Of a stretch of DNA of 8,526 nt, positions 1-5,137 are shown one piece after another. The translations under genes were made by a program, and so were the position numbers. The stretch spans positions 1-8,526 of the forward strand of contig JAAZIY010000048.1 in assembly GCA_012800625.1 (NCBI GenBank), given 5' to 3'. The notes beneath the pieces were generated by a model. That model did no database searches. It saw nothing but the letters and a program-made list of their open reading frames with translations, and was not told the origin of the DNA. This DNA is from Lentisphaerota bacterium (lineage in GTDB: Bacteria > Verrucomicrobiota > Lentisphaeria > Oligosphaerales > Oligosphaeraceae). The first letter of the stretch is position 1; each line of letters starts with the position of its first letter.

Positions 1-681
1 CTGGAATACAAGAAGATTGCCGAGGACTCCGGCCTGGCTGCCGAGACCCTGGCCAGCGGCATCAGCTGGGCGGTCTCACCCAGTGATGCGGACCCGGCTG
101 TGCGCGCCAGGTCCATAGACATACATGCCAAGGCGCTGCAAAGAGCCGCCTGGCTAGGCTGCGAGGCCATGCTTTTCGTGCCCGGCGCCGTTGTCATCCC
201 CTGGGAGCCTGGCTACCGTCCAGTGCGCTACGACTTGGCCCTCGAGCGCGCCAGGCACGCGGTCATCGAACTGGGCGAGGTGGCCGCCGACCTGGGAGTG
301 GTGCTGGCCGTCGAAAACGTCTGGAACGGGCTGTTCTACTCGCCGCTGGAATTCGCCGGCTTTATCGACGAGATCGGCAATCCGGCTGTAGGCGTCTATT
401 TCGATGTGGGCAATATCCTCAACCACCAGCAGTGGCCGCCGCATTGGATAGAGCTGCTAGACCTGCGCATCAGCCGCGTGCATCTGAAGGACTTTCAGCT
501 GAGTAATGGAACCATGAACGGATTCTGCGACCTGGGTAAAGGAGACATGCCCTGGAAGGAAACCATGCAGGCCCTGCGTAATATCGGCTACAACAAGACG
601 CTTACCGCTGAAATGATGCCGCCGGCAGAGGGATTGCTGGAAAGAACCTCAGCGGCTATGGACTCTATATTGGCTTTATAA
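1..681 (+). CDS. Sugar phosphate isomerase/epimerase, TIM-barrel (5'-truncated by window edge)
   Basis: The frame is open from base 1 to the TAA at 679-681, giving 226 residues. The true start lies upstream, so the internal GTG at 100 should not be taken as the start. The protein matches the xylose-isomerase-like / AP-endonuclease-2 TIM-barrel superfamily, which isomerises or epimerises keto-sugars or their phosphates in the cytoplasm with one divalent metal. The four expected metal ligands are visible in order with family-like spacing: E105 (in AVENVWN), D135 (in YFDVGN), H161 (in VHLKD) and E204 (in LTAEMM). The typical C-terminal stretch around GKGDMPWKETMQALRNIGY is also present. Family members are usually about 270-290 residues, so roughly 50 are missing. 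The substrate is unknown; hydroxypyruvate isomerase, tagatose/psicose epimerase and hexulose-phosphate isomerase are all possible. The next gene begins 24 bp downstream on the same strand, so co-transcription is plausible. Confidence 0.85.
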   Translation: MEYKKIAEDSGLAAETLASGISWAVSPSDADPAVRARSIDIHAKALQRAAWLGCEAMLFVPGAVVIPWEPGYRPVRYDLALERARHAVIELGEVAADLGVVLAVENVWNGLFYSPLEFAGFIDEIGNPAVGVYFDVGNILNHQQWPPHWIELLDLRISRVHLKDFQLSNGTMNGFCDLGKGDMPWKETMQALRNIGYNKTLTAEMMPPAEGLLERTSAAMDSILAL

Positions 682-705
682 ATCAGAAGCAAGAAAGAAG
701 TGAAT

Positions 706-1722
706 ATGAGCAAGAAAAAAAAGAAAAGCCTTTTGCTAAGGATAGTCGCCGCGCTAGCGCTCCTCGTCGTGCTGCTCCTGGTGCTCAGCATAGTCTTCAT
801 CAATAATATCTTGAAGGGTGCGGTGGAAAAGGTGGGCAGCACGGTCACCAAGAGCGAGGTGAGCATCAATAAAGTGAAGCTCTCGCCACTGAAGGGCGAA
901 TTGCTGCTGGACGAGTTCAAGGTGGGTAACCCGGAGGGCTATAAAACCGACGAGGCCTTCAGCCTGGGCCGCGTCTTCGTCGCCCTGCGTCCCGCCAGCC
1001 TGCTCTCCGACACCATCAAAATCAAGGAAATCACCATACTGGAGCCGGCTTTGACCTACGAAGTAGGCCTGGGCAACAGCAACCTGGGCACCATACTGGA
1101 CAATGTCAAAAGCTTCGTCCCCGAGGAGAGCGCGGACAAGCCCGAAAAAGAGAAGAAGCCCAAGCCCGAAAAAGAGGGCAAGAAGGTGGAGATAGAGCAG
1201 GTGCAGATCAAGGGCGGCAAGGTGCGCCTGAGCGCCAAGCTGCTGGGCGGCGCGGCATTGCCTATACCCCTGCCGGAAGTGGAATTGCATGATATAGGCA
1301 AGGCTAAGGACGGCGCAGAAGATGACGCGGACAAGCCAGGCATGATCGAGGCCTCGGCAATGATCCTGAATGAAATGCTCACCGGCGCCATCAAAGCAGT
1401 GGGCAGCGGAGCCAAAGACCTGCTGAAAGGCGGCAAGGAGCTGCTTGAAAGCAGCGGCAAGGCAGCCTTGGAAAGTGGTAAGGCTGCCCTGGAAAGCGGC
1501 AGTAAGGCCGCCGCTGAAAGTGGCAAGGCAGCCCTGGAAGGTGGTAAAGCAGCCCTGGAAGGTGGTAAAGCAGCCCTGGAAGGTGGCAAGGCAACCTTGG
1601 AAGACGGTGGCAAGGCGGCCGCCGAAAGCGGCAAGGCAGCTTTAGAGAGTGGCAAAAAACTCGGCCAGGGCCTGCTCAAGAGCATCGGGGTGGGGGACAA
1701 AAAAGAAGCCGAAGAAAAATAG
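706..1722 (+). CDS. AsmA-like membrane-anchored protein with C-terminal heptapeptide repeat tail
   Basis: 338 residues from ATG 706, which follows a purine-rich AAGAAAGAAG stretch. A GTG at 700 would add two residues. After a lysine-rich start there is one hydrophobic segment (about residues 9-33), so most of the protein is probably periplasmic. Residues 34-135 resemble the N-terminal part of AsmA/DUF748-type envelope proteins: short beta-like strands, then NPEGY (75-79), a strand ending LLSDTIKIKEI and a late SNL motif. Residues 139-160 are highly charged (Lys/Glu/Pro), and 161-195 return to beta-like sequence. Residues 251-315 are about nine units of GKAALES/GKAALEG, predicted to be an Ala/Lys/Glu-rich helix. 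The tail ends in a charged DKKEAEEK. AsmA relatives act in envelope and lipid homeostasis, but here that is only inferred from N-terminal resemblance. The repeat tail recalls LEA or apolipoprotein-like amphipathic helices and may bind membrane. Confidence 0.7.
   Translation: MSKKKKKSLLLRIVAALALLVVLLLVLSIVFINNILKGAVEKVGSTVTKSEVSINKVKLSPLKGELLLDEFKVGNPEGYKTDEAFSLGRVFVALRPASLLSDTIKIKEITILEPALTYEVGLGNSNLGTILDNVKSFVPEESADKPEKEKKPKPEKEGKKVEIEQVQIKGGKVRLSAKLLGGAALPIPLPEVELHDIGKAKDGAEDDADKPGMIEASAMILNEMLTGAIKAVGSGAKDLLKGGKELLESSGKAALESGKAALESGSKAAAESGKAALEGGKAALEGGKAALEGGKATLEDGGKAAAESGKAALESGKKLGQGLLKSIGVGDKKEAEEK
1456..1650 (+). repeat. 21-bp tandem repeats encoding GKAALE(S/G) heptads
   Basis: About nine in-frame copies of a 21-bp unit lie inside the AsmA-like gene, with small in-frame insertions of one or two codons in two places. 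The three central units (about 1528-1590) are nearly identical at DNA level, sharing GCAGCCCTGGAAGGTGG. The outer units differ mainly at synonymous third positions or in Ser/Gly exchange. This is the pattern expected if new copies arise by slippage in the middle of the array. Confidence 0.9.
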
Positions 1723-1739
1723 CTTGTGTCTTAGTGAAG

Positions 1740-1765
1740 CTTTGTGTGTCTTCGTGTCCAAAAAG
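1740..1765 (-). repeat. Left copy of a 26-bp inverted repeat (ACAC/AAG family)
   Basis: Read on the minus strand this begins CTTTTTGGACAC and continues AAGACACAC...AAG. It matches bases 2191-2216 on the plus strand at 24 of 26 positions, in opposite orientation. It sits just after the stop codon of the AsmA-like gene. The 17 bases before it (1723-1739) contain further degenerate units of the same type. Confidence 0.85.
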
Positions 1766-1794
1766 CCCATGAACCACAAAGGCATACGAAGGGG

Positions 1795-1869
1795 GAGGAC
1801 ACCAAGATACACGAAGAGGCACGAAGGGCTTATGCGGCGCCGCATAAGCTGCCTGCCCGTTTTGGTTTG
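1795..1869 (+). repeat. Composite repeat: ACAC/AAG units plus palindrome plus GTTTTGGTTTG end
   Basis: The unit starts with GGACACCAAGATACACGAAG, passes into GGGCTTATGCGGCGCC and ends at GTTTTGGTTTG (1859-1869). The same order of parts recurs at 8386-8440, where the second half of the palindrome is missing. The first part is also the inverted partner of 1740-1765 (about 17 of 21 positions match), so the transcript of 1740-1820 could fold into a long imperfect hairpin after the upstream gene. Confidence 0.75.
1828..1849. repeat. 22-bp perfect palindrome
   Basis: The sequence from G1828 to C1849 equals its own reverse complement; the arm is GCTTATGCGGC. In RNA it would form a stable GC-rich hairpin about 105 bases after the AsmA-like stop codon, with a T-rich stretch about 10 bases later (1860-1868). 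It could therefore help end transcription, or as DNA be a site for a dimeric protein. No partner protein is in the window. Confidence 0.85.
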
Positions 1870-1975
1870 TTGGGAAAAGGTAGTCGGATAAAACAGAAAA
1901 ATTCGATGAAATAGCCTAAAAAACGCAAATTTTTTGCTGAAATTTCAATTTTTTCTTGAGAATCTGTCCATTTGG

Positions 1976-2181
1976 TGCCCTGAAAGGGCAACCTATTGAA
2001 GCCCAGGGTAAGCGAGGCAATAGTAGGAGCCGAGCGCCACCCTGGGTAACAGCCCCCCCGAGTCCGGCGCCCTGTAGGGGCGCCATTAATCTGTGAATGG
2101 CAGGGAACGGGAGCGGGGAGCAGCCTAAAGGCTGTACTACATACCTGGGACGGAAACCGGCTAGATGCCGGCTTGTCCCAG
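1976..2181. repeat. Chain of five short GC-rich hairpins (REP-like or structured-RNA-like)
   Basis: Five inverted repeats follow one another. (1) TGCCC 1976-1980 pairs with GGGCA 1986-1990. (2) CCCAGGGT 2002-2009 pairs with ACCCTGGG 2039-2046, enclosing 29 bases. (3) GGCGCCC 2066-2072 pairs with GGGCGCC 2078-2084. (4) CAGCC 2121-2125 pairs with GGCTG 2130-2134 across TAAA. (5) CTGGGAC 2145-2151 pairs with GTCCCAG 2175-2181 around an inner stem CCGGC 2157-2161 / GCCGG 2167-2171. No open frame here looks like a real protein. It could be a palindromic repetitive element or a non-coding RNA. Confidence 0.65.
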
Positions 2182-2190
2182 ACTCCTCGC

Positions 2191-2236
2191 CTTTTTGGAC
2201 ACCAAGACACACCAAGTCACACGAAGGCAGACCAAA
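2191..2236 (+). repeat. Right copy of the 26-bp inverted repeat plus trailing ACAC/AAG units
   Basis: CTTTTTGGACACCAAGACAC begins at 2191. The first 26 bases mirror 1740-1765 with two mismatches, and further degenerate units (TCACACGAAGG, then GACCAAAG) run to 2236. It ends about 46 bp before the pta start codon and begins immediately after the last hairpin of the chain. Confidence 0.85.
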
Positions 2237-2271
2237 GCCCTTGAAGCATAACGATTATTAAAAACCCAAAA

Positions 2272-2276
2272 AGAGG
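2272..2276 (+). promoter_or_regulatory. Ribosome binding site of pta
   Basis: AGAGG lies six bases before the ATG at 2283 and fixes that start codon. I did not find a convincing promoter pair in the AT-rich stretch just upstream (2241-2270). Confidence 0.7.
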
Positions 2277-2282
2277 ATTGTC

Positions 2283-3299
2283 ATGTCCGGACTGTTGGAG
2301 CATTTATTTCCCAAGGCCAGCGCTGCTGGTCTGAGCATAGTTTTGCCTGAGGGTCAGGACCCCAGGATAATGCAGGCCGCCAAGCTGATTGCCGAGCGCA
2401 AGCTGGCGCAGGTAAAGGTGTTGGCCAGCCCCGAGGAGGCGGCAGAGTCCATGCGGGGGCTTAGTTTTTCGGGGCTGGATATCGAGGTTGTCGACTATCT
2501 TAACTCCGCGGACTTCGAGCTGCTGGCGCAGACCCTGTATGAGCGGCGCAAAGCCAAGGGGCTGAGCGAGCAAGAGGCTCGTGAAATGTGCAAGAACCGC
2601 CTGTATTTCGGCAATCTAATGTTAAATCGCGGGCTGGTCGGCGGGCTGGTGGCCGGCGCGGTGGCCTCGACGCCGGACATGCTGCGCAGCGCCTTCCACT
2701 GCATAGGCACCGCCAAAGGCATACGCATAGGCAGCAGCTGTTTCGTTATGGACCTGGCCAGACCCAGCGAGGCCGGAGACGAAACTCTTATCTTTGCAGA
2801 TAGCGGAGTCAACCCGAATCCCAGTGCCGAGGAACTCGTGGATATCGCCATCAGCACCATACATACACACCAGGCCTTGATGGACAGCCAGCCCAGGCTC
2901 GCCTTCCTGAGCTACTCCACCAAGGGCAGCGCCAAGGGAGAGCTGGTGGACAAGATGAGCCAGGCCGCCGAAATGACGGCAAAACGCTGCGCCGAACTGG
3001 GACTGCAGGCCCTGGTGGACGGAGAGCTGCAGCTCGACGCCGCCATTGTGCCCTCAGTGGCCGCCGCCAAGGCGCCCGACAGCCCCCTGCAAGGGGCAGC
3101 CAATATACTTATATTCCCCGACCTGAACTGCGGCAATATATGCTATAAAATCGTGGAGCGGCTGGCCGGCGCGGATGCATACGGACCCATATTGCAGGGC
3201 CTGGCCAAGCCGGTCAACGACTTGTCGCGCGGCTGCAGCGCCGAAGACATAGTCGGGGTAACAGCCATCACTATCTGCCAAGCCCTGGTATCGGAGTGA
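2283..3299 (+). CDS. pta: Phosphate acetyltransferase
   Basis: 338 residues, the usual size of the short, single-domain form of phosphate acetyltransferase (EC 2.3.1.8), which interconverts acetyl-CoA + phosphate and acetyl phosphate + CoA in the cytoplasm. Recognisable blocks are SIVLPEGQDPRIMQAA near the N-terminus, FADSGVNPNP, SYSTKGSAKG, VDGELQLDAA, FPDLNCGNICYKI and the C-terminal GPILQGLAKPVNDLSRGCS. In the last block S315, R316 and D322 line up with the catalytic Ser309/Arg310/Asp316 known for the Methanosarcina thermophila enzyme. There is no N-terminal DRTGG/P-loop regulatory domain. The usual partner acetate kinase is not adjacent in this window, so acetate formation or activation would need an ackA elsewhere. 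The gene stands alone on its strand between a repeat-rich region and a convergent gene. Eleven of its 20 isoleucines are ATA codons. A phosphate butyryltransferase is the main alternative but fits these motifs less well. Confidence 0.95.
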   Translation: MSGLLEHLFPKASAAGLSIVLPEGQDPRIMQAAKLIAERKLAQVKVLASPEEAAESMRGLSFSGLDIEVVDYLNSADFELLAQTLYERRKAKGLSEQEAREMCKNRLYFGNLMLNRGLVGGLVAGAVASTPDMLRSAFHCIGTAKGIRIGSSCFVMDLARPSEAGDETLIFADSGVNPNPSAEELVDIAISTIHTHQALMDSQPRLAFLSYSTKGSAKGELVDKMSQAAEMTAKRCAELGLQALVDGELQLDAAIVPSVAAAKAPDSPLQGAANILIFPDLNCGNICYKIVERLAGADAYGPILQGLAKPVNDLSRGCSAEDIVGVTAITICQALVSE

Positions 3300-3310
3300 A
3301 AATCATGGAG

Positions 3311-3358
3311 CCTGCCGTGACCCGCCATATAAAAAAGACGGGCGCGGCAGGGTTTATT
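3311..3358. terminator. Hairpin between convergent genes, probable bidirectional terminator
   Basis: CCTGCCG 3311-3317 pairs with CGGCAGG 3345-3351, with an inner CCCG 3321-3324 / CGGG 3339-3342, around an A-rich loop. It starts 11 bases after the pta stop and ends next to the stop of the minus-strand gene. On the plus strand a short GTTTATT follows. The T-run is weak in both directions, so the efficiency is uncertain. Confidence 0.6.
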
Positions 3359-4505
3359 CCTCTTCCGCCTCGCTTATTTCCATGAAGACCTGGATTTTTT
3401 TCAGCGCTTCTCCTCCCAACTCGTACTCCAGCGGTTTTGCATAGACCAGTTCGAGCATGGTGTCGCCGGGGTTGAACATTTCTATTTGGAAGGCGGCCAG
3501 CGGATTGCTCTCTTGCAGGTATCTGGGCGGCTCGTAGGGCACGCGCAGATGCTCTATGTCAACTTGGCAGAAGTAGTCGTCATAGCTGGCAAACCAGATG
3601 TAGCCGCTGTCTACATCTTCCTCCAGCTCGAATTCGATGCGGCTGCCCACTGTGGCGCTGAGGCGGAATTGCTCTGGCAAAGAAGGCATGGGGTAGTAGG
3701 TCTGCGGCTGCAATACATGCCAGCTCTCATAATAAACACGCGGAAACTGCGGAAAATAGTAGGAGCGATACCAGTAGGGACGCCAGGGACGGGATGAACC
3801 GTAGTAGTAGTTCTTGATTACCGGGGCAGGGCGGCGCAGGCTGCCGCGCGATGGCGACCGGGGGGGACGCGAAGGCGGCCTGAAAGCCGGCTTGGAAGGC
3901 GGTGAAGCGCCGGTGTCGCCGGGGCGCGGACGCCAGGAAGGCGGCCTAGGCCTAGTAGGCCGGCTGCCGTTCTCGGGGTGCCGGGGCGGCTTTATGCTCT
4001 CTGGCACGGTTCCCGGGGCTTGGGAAGGCCTGGGTCTGGAGGGCTTGATGGCATCCGGTTTCGGCGCAGGGGCAACGCCGCCGGGGCGCCAGTTCGGGAA
4101 CGTCGGTCTTTGCGTTTGTGGCCGCCTGTCTCCGGGGGCTTGCGGCTTTTTGCCCTCAGTGCCATCCTGTCCTGGTCTGGCCCGTCGTTTGAACAGTCCT
4201 TGCAAGGCATTGCCGCCGCGTCCGTTCTGGCTGCCACGGGGTGGGGTTCCTTGAAATTGAGTTGTCGGCGGGGCAGGCGGGCGCATTGGCCTGGCAGTGC
4301 CGGGTTGTATGGCCGGCAAAGGCTCGGTTACGCCGGCGTTGGGCAGCTCCTCGCTCATGCCGGGGCGACTATTGCTCGGGCCGGGTCTGGCGTTTTGTCG
4401 GCGCGGCGCCGAGCGCCGCTGCGGGCCGCGGGCAAGCTGGGCCGGTGAAACGAAGCCGTATAAAAGTGCCGTTATAATTAAAAGCTGGCGTATTAGTTTA
4501 TGCAT
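3354..4505 (-). CDS. Secreted Pro/Arg-rich protein with C-terminal chagasin-like (I42) domain
   Basis: 383 residues. The start at 4505 is fixed by an AAGGAGGT site a few bases upstream. Residues 1-22 look like a signal peptide (HKLIRQ, a hydrophobic LLIITALLYGF core, then SPA), predicting export. Residues 25-228 are a low-complexity, strongly basic Pro/Arg/Ser/Gly region, probably disordered. Residues 230-272 are rich in Tyr and Trp (NYYYGSSRPWRPYWYRSYY). Residues about 282-378 look like a compact beta domain. There DVDSGYIWFA (297-306) resembles the NPTTGYxW loop of chagasin-type cysteine protease inhibitors (MEROPS I42), and LELVYAKPLEYE (351-362) resembles their LxYxRPW segment. The middle GxGG loop is not evident, so inhibitor activity is uncertain and the fold may serve another purpose. 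The basic region could bind polyanions or cell wall. The family name is inferred from motifs only. Confidence 0.65.
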   Translation of the reverse strand: MHKLIRQLLIITALLYGFVSPAQLARGPQRRSAPRRQNARPGPSNSRPGMSEELPNAGVTEPLPAIQPGTARPMRPPAPPTTQFQGTPPRGSQNGRGGNALQGLFKRRARPGQDGTEGKKPQAPGDRRPQTQRPTFPNWRPGGVAPAPKPDAIKPSRPRPSQAPGTVPESIKPPRHPENGSRPTRPRPPSWRPRPGDTGASPPSKPAFRPPSRPPRSPSRGSLRRPAPVIKNYYYGSSRPWRPYWYRSYYFPQFPRVYYESWHVLQPQTYYPMPSLPEQFRLSATVGSRIEFELEEDVDSGYIWFASYDDYFCQVDIEHLRVPYEPPRYLQESNPLAAFQIEMFNPGDTMLELVYAKPLEYELGGEALKKIQVFMEISEAEEE

Positions 4506-4510
4506 GCTTT

Positions 4511-4518
4511 ACCTCCTT
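4511..4518 (-). promoter_or_regulatory. Strong ribosome binding site of the secreted-protein gene
   Basis: Read on the minus strand this is AAGGAGGT, close to the full anti-16S complement, five bases before the ATG at 4505. It is the strongest Shine-Dalgarno site in the window and suggests high translation of the secreted protein. Confidence 0.85.
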
Positions 4519-4570
4519 GAAATTGTCTCCCTGTTCAAGCCAATTAACGCAAGGCAAAGCGATTTATTGC

Positions 4571-4590
4571 AAAAACCCCTTGAGGGGGGG
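4571..4590 (-). terminator. Short hairpin with T-run downstream of the Nudix gene
   Basis: On the minus strand a C-run followed by TCAAGGGG forms a 4-5 bp GC stem, followed at once by TTTTTG. It lies about 45 bases after the Nudix stop codon and 65 bases before the secreted-protein start. The layout fits a weak intrinsic terminator separating the two. The stem is short, so this is tentative. Confidence 0.4.
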
Positions 4591-4591
4591 A

Positions 4592-4648
4592 GGACACTAA
4601 GGCACACGAAGGCGCGCTAAGGCAGAGGAGATCAAAGACGCACAAAGC
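4592..4648 (+). repeat. ACAC/AAG-family repeat copy overlapping the 3' end of the Nudix gene
   Basis: GGACACTAAGGCACACGAAGG is followed by weaker units (GCGCTAAGG, then ATCAAAGACGCACAAAGC). The last units run into the final codons of the Nudix gene (stop at 4632-4634), so part of this copy is translated on the other strand. Confidence 0.65.
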
Positions 4649-5120
4649 TCCAGCTCTGTGGTTTTTGATTTTTATAGGGCAGGTATCCGTGAAATGGCCT
4701 GGGGTCGGCATCGAAGACCAGGGGGAGAAAATATCTGTCTCCCTCCCACATGGGCAGCTGGTGCAGTTGGTCTATATCGTGCCATGCCAGGCTGCCCTCG
4801 GCATTTTGCGTATAGGGCTGGCCTTCAAACGCGCGGATCAAGAATATAAAAGCCAGCCAATTTTCCTCTTTGTCGCCGAATCCGGTCCAATTTACGCTGC
4901 CTCGCAGGCACATATGCTTGACTATTATGCCGGCTTCTTCGCGCAGCTCGCGCATCATGCAGCTGGCGATATCCTCGTTCGGCTCCATGTGTCCGCCCAG
5001 TCCGTTATATTTGCCGTACTGCTCGTCCTCGCCGCGTCCAATGCGGTGGCAGAGCAGCACTTTTGTGGCGCAGGGTGAGAGCACATATCCCAGGCTGCTC
5101 ATAATGGGGCAATAATTCAT
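4632..5120 (-). CDS. Nudix hydrolase, MTH1/MutT-like (probable 8-oxo-dGTP diphosphatase)
   Basis: 162 residues from the ATG at 5120. A perfect Nudix box, G-x5-E-x7-REUxEExGU, runs from G43 to I65 (GHMEPNED...RELREEAGI) and binds the catalytic divalent metals. The C-terminal half resembles human MTH1: LPMWEGDRYFLPLVF followed by PFHGYLPY parallels the MWPDDSYWFPLLL...KFHGYF region that shapes the purine pocket. This supports removal of oxidised purine nucleotides from the pool, but other nucleotide substrates remain possible. Start choice: a TTG at 5129 would add three residues and a later ATG at 5102 would remove the NYCPIM segment, which I recall as conserved in close relatives. None of these starts has a clear Shine-Dalgarno site. 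It begins 17 bp after the M20 peptidase stop, so translation may be coupled to that gene in a shared transcript. Confidence 0.9.
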   Translation of the reverse strand: MNYCPIMSSLGYVLSPCATKVLLCHRIGRGEDEQYGKYNGLGGHMEPNEDIASCMMRELREEAGIIVKHMCLRGSVNWTGFGDKEENWLAFIFLIRAFEGQPYTQNAEGSLAWHDIDQLHQLPMWEGDRYFLPLVFDADPRPFHGYLPYKNQKPQSWSFVRL

Positions 5121-5137
5121 ACTCGGCAATAGTGTTT

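Larger units (their letters stand above)
1723..2282. other. 560-bp gene-free region with dispersed repeats and hairpins
   Basis: No credible coding sequence lies between the AsmA-like gene and pta. In order the region holds: an inverted pair of ACAC/AAG-type repeats (1723-1828), a 22-bp palindrome (1828-1849), an AT-rich stretch (about 1885-1970), a chain of five GC-rich hairpins (1976-2181), another repeat copy (2191-2236), and the short leader of pta with its ribosome binding site. Two overlapping minus-strand open frames of 126 and 99 codons cover the hairpins but look spurious. Confidence 0.8.

Noticed and set aside
100..681. GTG at 100 as the start of the isomerase gene
   Set aside because: The frame stays open to base 1 with a family-like sequence upstream, and a start at 100 would lose part of the barrel. 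The gene is cut by the window edge.
1456..1650. Possible CRISPR array
   Set aside because: The 21-bp units are directly adjacent without spacers, keep an open frame and vary at synonymous sites, so this is a coding tandem repeat.
1830..2215. Two overlapping minus-strand open frames (126 and 99 codons) in the gene-free region
   Set aside because: They overlap each other in different frames, lie over the hairpin chain and repeats, have no clear ribosome binding site, and show no domain-like composition. They are better explained by GC-rich structured DNA.
2241..2261. Promoter for pta from TTGAAG and TATTAA
   Set aside because: The two boxes are only about 9 bases apart, too close for a sigma-70 promoter, and no better -35 box lies at the right distance.
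1723..2282. tRNA or known riboswitch upstream of pta
   Set aside because: The hairpins do not form a cloverleaf with a TTC-type T-loop, and I recognise no riboswitch core. The structure remains unassigned.
3814..4477. Several plus-strand open frames of 78-156 codons
   Set aside because: They are antisense to the Pro/Arg-rich part of the secreted protein, where GC-rich low-complexity sequence keeps several frames open.
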